The position numbers and the translations under genes are program-made. A stretch of 64,000 bases of DNA from Sphingobium_A sp965228065 (lineage in GTDB: Bacteria > Pseudomonadota > Alphaproteobacteria > Sphingomonadales > Sphingomonadaceae): positions 372,001 through 436,000 of the forward strand of contig OZ245788.1 in NCBI GenBank assembly GCA_965228065.1, written 5' to 3'. The notes beneath the pieces were generated by a model. It was not told the origin of the DNA. It did not search any database and saw only the letters and a program-made list of their open reading frames with translations. Positions 7,495 to 16,275 of this stretch are shown here, one piece after another. Each line of letters begins with the position of its first letter. The stretch's first letter is position 1.

Positions 7495-9600
7495 TCAGTG
7501 GGTCAGTTGCTTGGATTTGCCGGCTTGTGCGGCACTTTTCGGATCGGCCAGATAGGCGTGGATCGCTTCGACGTCCTTCTTCGAAAGAATGTCGGAGAAA
7601 GACGCCATGCCGGCATAGGAATATGCGCCGTCGAGGACGATCGAATTGAACGCGTCGTGCGTTTCGGGCGTCATCTTCCACAAGTTCGGATATCCGCCGA
7701 TCGCGGCCGCGGTCGAGTGGCAGCCGCGGCATGTGCGGGCGTATAGGTCCGCACCGAGCGCGACCTGCTGAGGCGTCCCTCGATATTTGGCGGGTGCCGC
7801 GATCAGCGGGCTGGCCTGGCGAAGCGGAGGCAGCGCGACTTTCGCGCCGCCAAGCTTGAAGACGATCAGGCGTTCCTTGTTCACACGCTCGCGTGCGGCC
7901 GAGCCGACAGGGAAAGGATGCCCCATAGATCCGCCCAGGCCGGCGGTAACCGCGACGTAATCCTCGCCATCGATCGTATATACGAGCGGCGACGCCCCTA
8001 CCCCGGTACCCAGATAGATTTCGTGGAGTTGCTTGCCGGTGCGCCCTTCATAAATGCGGAGATAGCCGGAATTGCTGCCCTGGATGACGAGCCCGCTTGC
8101 CGTTGTCGCGATTCCACCACCGAAGAACGGGCTCGGCTTCGACGCCCAGACCTCTTTGTTGGCAACCGGATCCCAGGCCTTGAGGATGGTATGGCCTCTC
8201 CCCTCCGGCCCGACGGGTTGCGGCCAGCCGGCGAGCAGCGGCGCCTCCGCCTCGGTATAAGGCGGTTTCGCGGCCCCATTGCCCTGAACATTGGTATATT
8301 GGCGGGGAGCGTGGTTCGTCATTGAGAATATCGACGGCAGTTCGAATACCGGGATATAAGCCAGCTTCGTCGTTGGACTATAGGCCATTGGCTGCCACCC
8401 ATGGGCGCCGACCTCGCTTGGCCAGATATATTTCGGCGCCTTGGAGAAGTCGGACTGGGCAGTCAGGACCGGCCGCCCCGTCTTCTTGTCGATCCTCTCC
8501 GCCCATGTCGCGATCGAGTATTTCTCCGCCGAGATCAGTTCGCCGGTCAAACGATCCAGGACATAGAAGAACGCGTTCTTCGGCGCCTGCATGATGACCT
8601 TGCGATCACGTCCATCGATCTTCAGATCGGCGAGGATCATGTTCTGGGTCGCGGTGTAGTCCCAGCTGTCGCCCGGTGTGGTCTGGTAATACCACTTCAT
8701 CTTCCCTGTATCGGCGTCGACCGCGACGATCGAAGCAAGGAACAGATTATCCCCGCCGTTCGGGCTGCGCGACCAGATCGGATGCGGCGATCCGTTGCCG
8801 GTACCGATGAACGCCGTGTTCGTTTCCGCGTCGTAGATGATGGAATCCCAGACTGTTCCTCCGCCACCAAGATGCCATGCGCTGTTGGGATCCCAGGTCT
8901 TGCGCGCAAGCGTCATCTCGGGATGCTCATCACCACCCTTCGGGTCGCCGGGAACCGAGAAGAAGCGCCAAGCGAGCTTGCCGGTCTTCAGATCATAGGC
9001 GCTGGTATAGCCGCGCACGCCCATCTCGGCGCCCGCATTGCCGATGAGCACATTCTTGCCCGCCACTCTCGGCGCGCCTGTGCTGGTATAGCTCTGCTTG
9101 CGGTCGATGAATGTATCGACCTTCCACAACTCCTTCCCCGATTTGGCATCGACGGCGATCATATATCCATCGAGCGACCCCACATAGACTACACCGTCAT
9201 GAACCGCGACGCCCCGGTTTACAGCATCGCAGCAAGCGCGCCTTGCATATTGCCCGTCGACTTCCGGATCATATTGCCACAATTGCTTTCCGCTGCGGGC
9301 ATCGAGCGCATAGACTACGCTCCATGGCCCGGACATGTACATGATGCCGTCCTCCACGATCGGCGTCGCCTCCATGGCCCGGCTGGTTTGCCCACGGACG
9401 ACAAAATCGCTGAACTCCCACGCAACGCCCAGCTTCTGGACGTTGCCGCCGTCAATATTCGTCGACAACGAATAGTGCGCGGTTTCCGGATCGGACAACG
9501 AAGGATCCTGCGCCTTTGTGGCGCCGTTGCAAGCCAGTAGGGCACCAACCGCGAACCCAACGCCGGTGACTAAGAAACTTGGCTTGACCCTCTTAAGCAT
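7495..9600 (-). CDS. PQQ-dependent quinohemoprotein dehydrogenase
   Basis: 701 residues. An N-terminal eight-bladed PQQ domain carries the vicinal disulfide pair Cys123-Cys124 (RACCDAVNRG) and Trp-docking repeats such as ALDARSGKQLWQYD, AVDAKSGKELWKVD and AVDADTGKMKWYY. A C-terminal cytochrome c domain has CRGCH at 624-628 and a probable axial Met at 665 (GMASF). This is the type II alcohol-dehydrogenase layout: oxidation of an alcohol or aldehyde in the periplasm with internal transfer to heme. The ATG at 9600 follows GGAGGGGGA; residues 1-24 end in LLAC, which could be a lipobox or an ordinary signal peptide. Upstream lie a copy of the duplicated element and an IS6-type element. The substrate is unknown. 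Confidence 0.93.
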   Translation of the reverse strand: MLKRVKPSFLVTGVGFAVGALLACNGATKAQDPSLSDPETAHYSLSTNIDGGNVQKLGVAWEFSDFVVRGQTSRAMEATPIVEDGIMYMSGPWSVVYALDARSGKQLWQYDPEVDGQYARRACCDAVNRGVAVHDGVVYVGSLDGYMIAVDAKSGKELWKVDTFIDRKQSYTSTGAPRVAGKNVLIGNAGAEMGVRGYTSAYDLKTGKLAWRFFSVPGDPKGGDEHPEMTLARKTWDPNSAWHLGGGGTVWDSIIYDAETNTAFIGTGNGSPHPIWSRSPNGGDNLFLASIVAVDADTGKMKWYYQTTPGDSWDYTATQNMILADLKIDGRDRKVIMQAPKNAFFYVLDRLTGELISAEKYSIATWAERIDKKTGRPVLTAQSDFSKAPKYIWPSEVGAHGWQPMAYSPTTKLAYIPVFELPSIFSMTNHAPRQYTNVQGNGAAKPPYTEAEAPLLAGWPQPVGPEGRGHTILKAWDPVANKEVWASKPSPFFGGGIATTASGLVIQGSNSGYLRIYEGRTGKQLHEIYLGTGVGASPLVYTIDGEDYVAVTAGLGGSMGHPFPVGSAARERVNKERLIVFKLGGAKVALPPLRQASPLIAAPAKYRGTPQQVALGADLYARTCRGCHSTAAAIGGYPNLWKMTPETHDAFNSIVLDGAYSYAGMASFSDILSKKDVEAIHAYLADPKSAAQAGKSKQLTH

Positions 9601-9683
9601 CGTGTCCCCCTCCAATGCGCAATGCAGTTCGCTGCTCGAACCCATCTCTGGCTGTTCAGCCAACGCCGTCGCCGACAGCCTAA

Positions 9684-9754
9684 CGCAGATCGCATCAGCC
9701 CTAGAGTGAGAGGTTCAAACCTGATTGGTGACAGATCTTCACAATCCGTGAAGG
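9684..9754 (-). repeat. Duplicated ~72-bp upstream element, copy 2
   Basis: Second copy of the element at 5031-5103, same orientation, ending about 85 bp before the PQQ-dehydrogenase start. The similarity stops at about 9754, where the presumed left end of the IS6-type element begins. The insertion may therefore have cut or abutted the region that controls this operon. Confidence 0.6.
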
Positions 9755-10733
9755 GGATAGTGTCAAACCGCGTTGTCAGGGCTGAGTGGCACTGACAGCA
9801 GGCCGCTGCTAGCGGCGGTAAATGGCTCGCAAATCGAGGGCGAAACCGCCCAGTGGTGCTATCAAACCAACTGCACCAAGCGTTAACGTCGGCCACGTAC
9901 GGCGTCAGGATGCCCCGCCTCAGCAAGCCGCAGAGCCCATTCCGTTACTTCAACTCGTCGCCAGAGGTGGTCCGCCTTGTGGTGATGATGTATGTGCGCT
10001 TCCCGCTCTCGCTCAGGAACGTTGAAGACCTGCTCTTCGAGCGTGGGATCGATATCTGTCACGAGACCGTGCGGCTCTGGTGGAACCGCTTTGGCCCGAT
10101 GTTTGCCGGCGATATCCGGCGTCAGCGGGTGAACCGAATGCGCGGCTTCACGCACTGGCGCTGGCACCTCGACGAGATGTACGTGAAGCTCAACGGCGAG
10201 ATGGTCTATCTCTGGCGCGCGGTCGACCATGAGGGTGAGATCCTTGAGAGCTATGTCACGAAAACCCGCGATAAAGCTGCCGCGTTGACCTTTATGAAGA
10301 AGACGCTGAAGCGCCATGGTTCTCCCGAGGCAATCACCACCGACGGCCTGCGCAGCTATGGTGCGGCATTGAACGAACTCGGCAATCGTGAAAAGCAGGA
10401 GGTCGGACGCTGGGCCAACAACAGGTGTGAGAACAGCCACCTGTCGTTTCGACGGCGCGAGCGCGCGATGCTTAGATTCAGGCGAATGAAGTCGTTACAA
10501 AAGTTCGCCTCGGTCCACGCCAACGTCCACAACCACTTCGCACTGGAGCGCCATCTCGTCGACCGACAGACCTACAAGGAACGCCGCTCAGCCGCCCTGG
10601 CTGAGTGGCAAATCCTGGCGTCCTAGGCCGCCAGCTTCAAAGACCGCATACCGCAAAGTGGAGAGCGGTTCGGGTTAGACTGAACCGCCCGCCATTCAGC
10701 CACAAGTACAGATAATCAAAGGTTTACACCCTT
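9755..10733 (+). mobile_element. IS6-family insertion sequence (ends approximate)
   Basis: Single-transposase element typical of IS6 (IS26/IS6100 relatives). Ends are inferred: GTGTCAAACC at 9760-9769 on the left, and GGTTTACACC at 10721-10730 on the right as its imperfect inverse. The left end meets the edge of duplicated element copy 2. I could not identify a convincing 8-bp target duplication, so the boundaries are uncertain by tens of bases. IS6 elements often supply outward promoters and form cointegrates, so it may affect the PQQ operon or the kinase gene. Confidence 0.5.
9910..10626 (+). CDS. IS6-family DDE transposase
   Basis: 238 residues, the usual length of the family. An N-terminal HTH-like region (SLRNVEDLLFERGIDICHETVRLWW) precedes the DDE catalytic core: Asp88 in WHLDEMYV, Asp145 in ITTDGLRSYGAA and Glu174 in RCENSHLSFRRRERAM. 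The frame is intact, so the element may be active. ATG at 9910 (MPRLSKPQSPF) fits the usual N-terminus; the open frame continues about 19 codons further upstream. Confidence 0.92.
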   Translation: MPRLSKPQSPFRYFNSSPEVVRLVVMMYVRFPLSLRNVEDLLFERGIDICHETVRLWWNRFGPMFAGDIRRQRVNRMRGFTHWRWHLDEMYVKLNGEMVYLWRAVDHEGEILESYVTKTRDKAAALTFMKKTLKRHGSPEAITTDGLRSYGAALNELGNREKQEVGRWANNRCENSHLSFRRRERAMLRFRRMKSLQKFASVHANVHNHFALERHLVDRQTYKERRSAALAEWQILAS

Positions 10734-11045
10734 GGGGTGAGCGCGACTTGGCGCCATTTCGGCCATTCGTGGTACATCACCGACCGCCCCCCTCATTCCC
10801 GTGACCTCATGCCACATGACGGAATCGGCTTTTCGTCGAATTCGGTGCAGTAAATTTGCACTCGCTGGATGAGACTGCGATTCCCCACCGCCCCGCGCTT
10901 TCTCAAACAGACAGTGGAACCGAGTTGGAAAACGCTCCCACATCGGTTTGACCGCACCGTTCAGGAAGTCCGCCAGGATCGCTGTGGACAAGATGTGCCC
11001 TCCCCGGCACAGAGTCCGCCCATGGGGGTAGTTGCTGTCGAGGCT
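10734..11045. other. Intergenic region between IS6 element and histidine kinase
   Basis: No gene is supported. At 10894-10912 lies a GCGCTTTCTCAAACAGAC string identical to one arm of the hairpin at 30013-30089. A minus-strand frame ending at 10716 could be the remnant of an older coding sequence next to the IS but has no recognisable domain. The kinase frame is open through the last ~180 bp, so the kinase could start earlier than annotated. Confidence 0.4.
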
Positions 11046-13193
11046 ATGAACAGGCCGATCCGTCGACCGCAACGTCGGCTGCTTGAACTGTCGCTGCTTT
11101 CGCTGCTGGCGATCGCCATCGTGCTGTTCACCACGCTGCGCTTGCCGATCGCGGACATCAAGGTCGAACGCCACGACAATGACCGGGTCACGTTGCGGAC
11201 AGGCAGCGAAGTGGCTGTGCTGCCGCGCGATGCGCCGTTGCGGTTGATCGGCACGGACGGTCGCTCGCTGCCGTTACGCGTCGATGCGCTGATCGACGGG
11301 ATCGGCGCAAAGGGCAGCCGTGCCGAGAAACAGGCATGGTGGACGCAGCGCGAGACGATCGCCGAGGCACTGCGCCAGGGGCAGGTCACGCTTCGTTTCG
11401 CTGATGGACGGGTGATCCACGGCGCGATCCATTCGCGGCGCCTCGCCGATCTGACCGGCGGCTTCTGGGCGGCGCTCGCCACCGGCTTCGCGGCGCTGTT
11501 GTGCGGAACCTGGATTCTGGTGCTGCGACCGAGGAACAGCGCCGCGCGGACTTTCGCGGTCATGAGCCTCGGCCTGTTCGGGGTGGGCTGCACGCTCGCG
11601 GCGGGATACGATCCCTTGCTGCTCGGTGACAGCTATCGCTGGCTGATGCTGCTCAACCATGCATGCGCACAGCTTTTTGTCGCCGCGATCCTGATATTGT
11701 TTTGCCGCTTCCCGACGCCGCTCTTCGGGCGGGGCTGGATCTGGGCGATCGGTGTCGCATCGGCCGCACTGATCCTGTCGGATGCGCTGGACCTCTCGGG
11801 CGACGCCATCTTCGTGCTGTTCGTCGCGATCGCCGTCGAGTTCGCGCTCTTCGTGCTGTTGCTGGTCGCGCAGGCGCGGGCAGTGCGCGACAACCCTGTC
11901 GGGGCAGCGGCAATGCGGCTGATCGGCTCCTCGGCGATCCTGTCCTCTACGGTGTTCGTCGGGGCCGTTATCCTGCCGATGCTGTTTGCCGGTGCCCCCC
12001 TGGTCAGCGAGGCGATCGCGCTCCCTCTGCTGTTGGTGATCTATGGTGGGCTGGGCGCGGCAATCACGCGCGCGCGGCTGTTTTCGGTGGACGGTTGGGC
12101 ATTCGGCCTGTTGCTTTCGGTCGGCGCGGCGATCGCGGTCACCGCCGCCGATGTTGCTATTCTCTCGATGGCGGCGGGTTTGCGCGACACCTTTCTGCCG
12201 TTCGCGATCGCCGCTGTGTGCCTGATCTATCTGCCGGTCCGCCTCGCAATCTCGCGCCGCACCGACCGCCGCCGCGACGCTGCCGCACGGCTGAGCCTGG
12301 GTTTGGGAACCGAGATCGCCTTCGCGCTCAGCCCGGAATCGCGCACCGAGCGCTGGCGGACCGGCCTGATGGCGATGTTCGAGGCGCTGGAGGCAAGGAC
12401 AGAGGCGTCGGCAGTCGCACAGCCCTGCATCACCGAAGACGGCATCGGCCTCCGCCTGCCGCCGGTCGATGACATGCCGGGCATCGTCCTGCGTTATGCG
12501 CAGCGCGGCGCGCGCGATTTCGACGCGATCGATCTCGATCAGGCGCGGGCGCTGATCGACGCGGTGGCCGCCCTGAGCGAGGCGCGTGACGCGTATATGC
12601 GCGGCGTGGCGAAAGAGCGCGCGCGCATCGCGCGGGACTTGCACGACGATGTCAGCGCCCGCCTGCTGACCAGCCTGCATCGTCGGGACACCGACCTGAT
12701 GCGCAAGGACGTGCGCGAGGCCATGGCGGATATCCGGGCGATCATCGCCGGCACCGCGGGAACCTCGCGGCCGCTGGAGGATGTGCTCGCCGAGATACGG
12801 TTCGAGACGATGAACCGGCTGGAGACACATGAGATCGCACTGGATTGGCCAATCTCCACCGCGGATCAGCCGGGCCAGTTGATCGACTATGCGATGGCGC
12901 GCGACCTGACCTCGATCATACGCGAACTGGTCAGCAACGTGGTGCGGCACGCACAGGCATCCCACGTGTCGGTGGAGGCCGTGGTCGAGGCAGCTCGGCT
13001 GCAAGTGCGGATCAACGATGACGGCATAGGCATAGATGCCGGGGTCAGTTGGGGAAATGGGCTATCGAACAGCGCCCGACGCATCGCCTTGCTGGACGGA
13101 AGCTTTCATGTCCGACGCGGGGAAATCGGCACGAACACATTGGTGGAGGTCGGGTTACGCCGACAGCAATATTCCGAGATCGGCGACACATGA
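11046..13193 (+). CDS. Membrane-bound NarL-type sensor histidine kinase
   Basis: About 715 residues. An N-terminal membrane segment (12-30) is followed by a periplasmic loop to about 135, then a multi-helix membrane domain to about 415. The C-terminus has a HisKA_3 phosphoacceptor region (ERARIARDLHDD, phosphorylated His about 533) and an HATPase domain with RELVSNVVRHA (about 626-636), NDDGIGID and GNGLSNSARRIALL. It should autophosphorylate and signal to the response regulator encoded 55 bp downstream. Start is uncertain: ATG 11046 gives the cleanest membrane anchor, ATG 11022 is in frame, and the frame is open from 10869. The signal sensed is unknown. The genes after the regulator (autotransporter, oxygenase) are candidate targets. 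Confidence 0.88.
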   Translation: MNRPIRRPQRRLLELSLLSLLAIAIVLFTTLRLPIADIKVERHDNDRVTLRTGSEVAVLPRDAPLRLIGTDGRSLPLRVDALIDGIGAKGSRAEKQAWWTQRETIAEALRQGQVTLRFADGRVIHGAIHSRRLADLTGGFWAALATGFAALLCGTWILVLRPRNSAARTFAVMSLGLFGVGCTLAAGYDPLLLGDSYRWLMLLNHACAQLFVAAILILFCRFPTPLFGRGWIWAIGVASAALILSDALDLSGDAIFVLFVAIAVEFALFVLLLVAQARAVRDNPVGAAAMRLIGSSAILSSTVFVGAVILPMLFAGAPLVSEAIALPLLLVIYGGLGAAITRARLFSVDGWAFGLLLSVGAAIAVTAADVAILSMAAGLRDTFLPFAIAAVCLIYLPVRLAISRRTDRRRDAAARLSLGLGTEIAFALSPESRTERWRTGLMAMFEALEARTEASAVAQPCITEDGIGLRLPPVDDMPGIVLRYAQRGARDFDAIDLDQARALIDAVAALSEARDAYMRGVAKERARIARDLHDDVSARLLTSLHRRDTDLMRKDVREAMADIRAIIAGTAGTSRPLEDVLAEIRFETMNRLETHEIALDWPISTADQPGQLIDYAMARDLTSIIRELVSNVVRHAQASHVSVEAVVEAARLQVRINDDGIGIDAGVSWGNGLSNSARRIALLDGSFHVRRGEIGTNTLVEVGLRRQQYSEIGDT

Positions 13194-13219
13194 TGCGGAG
13201 GCGCAGGATCGTGGGATCA

Positions 13220-13233
13220 CCTCTGAACAGGGG
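13220..13233. promoter_or_regulatory. Candidate operator before the response regulator
   Basis: CCTCTGAACAGGGG differs by one base from the perfect palindrome CCCCTGAACAGGGG at 13972-13985. It lies 14 bp before the response-regulator start codon. Its G-rich half could also serve as that gene's ribosome binding site, which weakens the operator reading for this copy. Confidence 0.35.
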
Positions 13234-13247
13234 GATGACAATGGTCG

Positions 13248-13940
13248 GTGACGATCTACGTGTCGGATATGATGGAGATGAAGCCGCCGCGATCGTGCCT
13301 GCTCGTCGAGGACCAGCCGCGCACGCGTGACTGGCTGCTTGGCGTGCTCGCGGCGGCCTTTCCGGGAATCCGCGTGGTGGCTTGCGCCAGACGGGCCGAT
13401 GCTCTGGCATGGCTCACGACGCAGCAGAGCGCGGATGATGCGGCGGGATTCGATCTTGCGGTCATCGATCTTGGCCTGCCCGATGGGCCCGGCGTCGATC
13501 TGGTGCGGCAACTGACCCAGGACTGGCCGCAGGTCGTGACGGTGATTGCCACCATCTATGACGACGACGCGCATATTTTCGAGGCCCTCGCCGCCGGCGC
13601 GCGCGGCTATCTGTTGAAGGATGAGGAGCCGGACCTGCTGGTCGGCATCCTGCGCCGGATCGACCGCGGCGAGCCGTCATTGTCACCGTCTGTCGCCCAT
13701 CGGCCGCTGGCACATTTTCGCACCCCTGCCGCGAAGGCCGAGGATGAAGTCGTGTTGACCTCTCGCGAGACGGAAACCCTGACTCTGGTGACCAAGGGGT
13801 TGACGGTGTCCGAAGCCGCAAAACGGATGGGCCTCAGTCCGCAAACGGTGGCCGGCTATGTCAAGGTCATCTACCAGAAACTCGGCATCTCGACGCGAGC
13901 GGAAGCAACCCGAGAAGCTGTTCGGCGGGGTTTCTGCTGA
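13248..13940 (+). CDS. LuxR/NarL-family response regulator
   Basis: About 230 residues. The receiver domain shows the acidic pair Glu21-Asp22 (LLVEDQP), phosphoacceptor Asp74 (AVIDLGLPDG), Thr102 and Lys124 (YLLKDEE). The C-terminal LuxR-type HTH is LTSRETETLTLVTKGLTVSE..MGLSPQTVAGYVK..YQKLGISTRAEA (about 170-222). It pairs with the kinase just upstream as a two-component system. The annotated start is GTG at 13248 behind GGGGGATG; ATGs at 13269, 13272 and 13278 are in frame, and the conserved receiver begins only at about residue 15, so a later start is possible. Confidence 0.9.
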   Translation: MTIYVSDMMEMKPPRSCLLVEDQPRTRDWLLGVLAAAFPGIRVVACARRADALAWLTTQQSADDAAGFDLAVIDLGLPDGPGVDLVRQLTQDWPQVVTVIATIYDDDAHIFEALAAGARGYLLKDEEPDLLVGILRRIDRGEPSLSPSVAHRPLAHFRTPAAKAEDEVVLTSRETETLTLVTKGLTVSEAAKRMGLSPQTVAGYVKVIYQKLGISTRAEATREAVRRGFC

Positions 13941-13971
13941 AGATCCCATAGCTTCCCTTCGTAACCCGTCC

Positions 13972-13985
13972 CCCCTGAACAGGGG
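13972..13985. promoter_or_regulatory. Candidate operator: CCCCTGAACAGGGG palindrome
   Basis: A perfect 6-bp inverted repeat around AA, about 98 bp before the autotransporter start and just after the response-regulator gene. A near-identical site precedes the regulator itself. Two copies within one regulatory module make it a candidate binding site for this NarL-type regulator. It could instead form a weak hairpin. Confidence 0.4.
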
Positions 13986-14082
13986 ATGCCAAGCCACTTC
14001 ATCCCATGCAGGGCGCGCGCTTGGGAATGCCGGCGCCGGCGGGTCACCCCCATGTGCGCGGCAATTCAAACGGGGGGAAAAT

Positions 14083-16206
14083 ATGCTCGACAAGTCTTGG
14101 CTTCTGGTGTCGGCGACGGCCATTTCGTTGGTCGCGCCGAACCTGGCATATGCCGATGACGGCATCACGGGCATCAACGCAATTCCCGGAACCTTGCCGA
14201 CCAATCTAGGGGCAGGGTTCAACGATATCTCCGGCGACGGGAGCACGCTGGCCGGCGTCGTCCGTACCGGCGTCAGCAGCTATCGCCCCTATGTCTTTAC
14301 GCTGGAGGGCAAGACGGCGCTGCCCATCCCCGCGGGCGACGATGTCGGTCACGCAAAGGGCATTTCCAGCGATGGCAAGGTCATCGTCGGCTATAGCGCG
14401 GTCGATCCCTATTCGCACAGCAAGGCTCTTGTCTGGCGGAATGGTTTATTGACCTAACTCGCCGATCTGGAAACCCGACCAGAGACCCTGCTCATACCAC
14501 GATCCAGCCTTGCCTATGCCGTTTCGGGCGATGGGCGCGTCGTCGTCGGCACCAGCATCCTTGCCGTGGTTCCGGGCGCCGGCATCTATCACGCTGTGCG
14601 CTGGGTGGATAATGGCACCCCCCAGGACCTTCAGGGCAGCGGCTTCAATTCCAGCACCGCCTATGGCGCTTCAAGCGATGGCAGCATCGTGATCGGTTAC
14701 GGCAACACCGCCAATCATACGGAGGAGGTGTTTCGCTGGACCGCAGCGAGCGGCATGACCGCTCTCGGCGTGCTGGCAGCCCATGAAGCCCCCACGTCGA
14801 GAAGCCGCGCCTATGCCGTTTCCGCGGACGGTTCCACCATCGTCGGCGAATCCTCCACGTCCAGCCTCTCGCTGCGTGAAGCATTCCGCTGGACATCCGG
14901 CTCGGGCATGGTCGGTCTTGGCAATTTTGCCGGAGGCACTTTCAGCTACGCCAGCGGCGTCAACGGCGACGGACGCGTGATCGTCGGCAGCGCCGACAAG
15001 CCCACCGAACTCATCCCCTCGATCAAAGGCATCTATGGCTTCCGCTGGACCCAGGCGACCGGGCTGCAATATGTCGGCGACTGGCTGACGGCCAATGGCG
15101 TTTCCATCGGCAGCAACACATTCGAGTCGGCTGACGGTGTGGACGACAGCGGAAACGTGATCTTCGGCAAGGGCCAGATCAACGGGACGACACAGCACTA
15201 TATTGCGCGGGTTGCCGTAACCCCGACACCGACGCCTACTCCGACACCGACGCCCACTCCGACGCCTGGGGCAGGCGTGATCGGGCTCGACGACTTCGTG
15301 GCAAGCGTCGCGTCGATCGCGCCGAATCGTGCGCTGCAGAGTGGCCTCGGGCTCGCGATGTGGGGCGCGCATCACCGCATACTGGCCGATTCCGTTCTGC
15401 CCGGACGGGCCTGCGCGTGGACCGTTCTCGACTATGGGCATGTCGGAAAAACCGATATGAAAACGGTCCTGGCCGAAGCTGGAGCCTGCGCCGATACGGG
15501 TCCGCTACGGCTGGGGGCAGGCATTGGCTATGATCGGTCGAGCGCCAATCTGGCGCTTGGCAGCCGTCAGAAAGTCGAAGGCTGGCACGCGGTCGCCGAA
15601 GCCGATCTCAAGCTGGGAGACAGTGGCGCCGTGTTCAGCGGAACCGCGATCTACGGGCAATGGACCGTCGACATCGACCGTAAATATCTGAACGGCACCG
15701 CAATCAATACCAGCGTCGGATCGTCCGATGCGGATGGACTGGCACTGCGCGGCAGGCTCGACTGGTTCAATATGATCGGCGGCGAGCATTTCGCGCTCTC
15801 GCCATTCATCAGCTATACGTGGAGCCGGGTAAAGCTCGACAGCTACACGGAAACCGGCGGCGCTTTCCCGGTTGTCATAGGCCGATCCACCGACAAGGCA
15901 TCCGAAGGACGGGTGGGGCTCGTCAGCCGGTTCAGCCTTGCCGAAACGACCAGTTTGCGGTTCAGCGGCGAATATATCCGTCGCCTCGACCGGCTCGACA
16001 ACGGCCTCGCTTTTCAGATCATCGGCACCGGCTTCGCTGCCAATACCGGCCCCTATGCCGTCGACCGCGACCAGGCCCGTCTGGGCGTGGAGGTCGACCA
16101 GCGGATCGGCGATGCCGGCCTGATCTCCTTTTCGGCCCATAGGGTGCTGGGCAATCGCCAAGGCAATCCGTTCAGCCTCAGCGCGGCATTGAATTTTGGC
16201 TTCTGA
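14083..16206 (+). pseudogene. HAF-repeat autotransporter interrupted by in-frame TAA
   Basis: One continuous frame from ATG 14083 (behind GGGGGGAAA) to 16206, broken only by TAA at 14455-14457. Before it come a signal peptide (ending NLAYA) and repeats such as GISSDGKVIVGYS. After it the same repeats continue without a shift: AVSGDGRVVVGTS, GASSDGSIVIGYG, AVSADGSTIVGES, GVNGDGRVIVGSA. A Thr-Pro linker follows (15220-15265), then an autotransporter beta-barrel (about residues 405-707) ending LNFGF. These HAF-type repeats form a surface-exposed passenger. With the stop, only a 124-residue secreted fragment is made unless TAA is read through; an internal start at 14566 would lack a signal peptide. 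The intact remainder suggests a recent mutation, a sequencing error or readthrough. It follows a two-component system that may control it. Confidence 0.8.
15220..15265 (+). repeat. Thr-Pro coding microsatellite (autotransporter linker)
   Basis: Six-base tandem units of the ACNCCG type encode alternating Thr and Pro between the HAF passenger and the barrel domain. Such linkers give an extended spacer. The tandem DNA repeat could also vary in length by slippage in whole-codon pairs without shifting the frame. Confidence 0.7.
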
Positions 16207-16214
16207 TCCTTCAC

Positions 16215-16249
16215 GTCCCGTGCGCTGGCGATATTGCCATGCACGGGAT
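16215..16249 (+). terminator. Stem-loop after the autotransporter
   Basis: GTCCCGTGC (16215-16223) pairs with GCACGGGAT (16241-16249), with one G-T pair and a 17-nt loop, directly after the barrel stop codon and before the oxygenase gene. No T-run follows. It may be a weak terminator or a processing site. Confidence 0.35.
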
Positions 16250-16275
16250 GTCCGCATCGTCGGGGAAGATCGATC

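Noticed and set aside
10716..11174. Possible small gene next to the IS6 element (minus strand)
   Set aside because: It overlaps the kinase N-terminus and has no recognised domain; it may be an old coding remnant but cannot be supported.
11274..13004. 576-codon minus-strand frame opposite the histidine kinase
   Set aside because: Composition dominated by Arg, Gln, His and Asp with no domain; shadow of the kinase.
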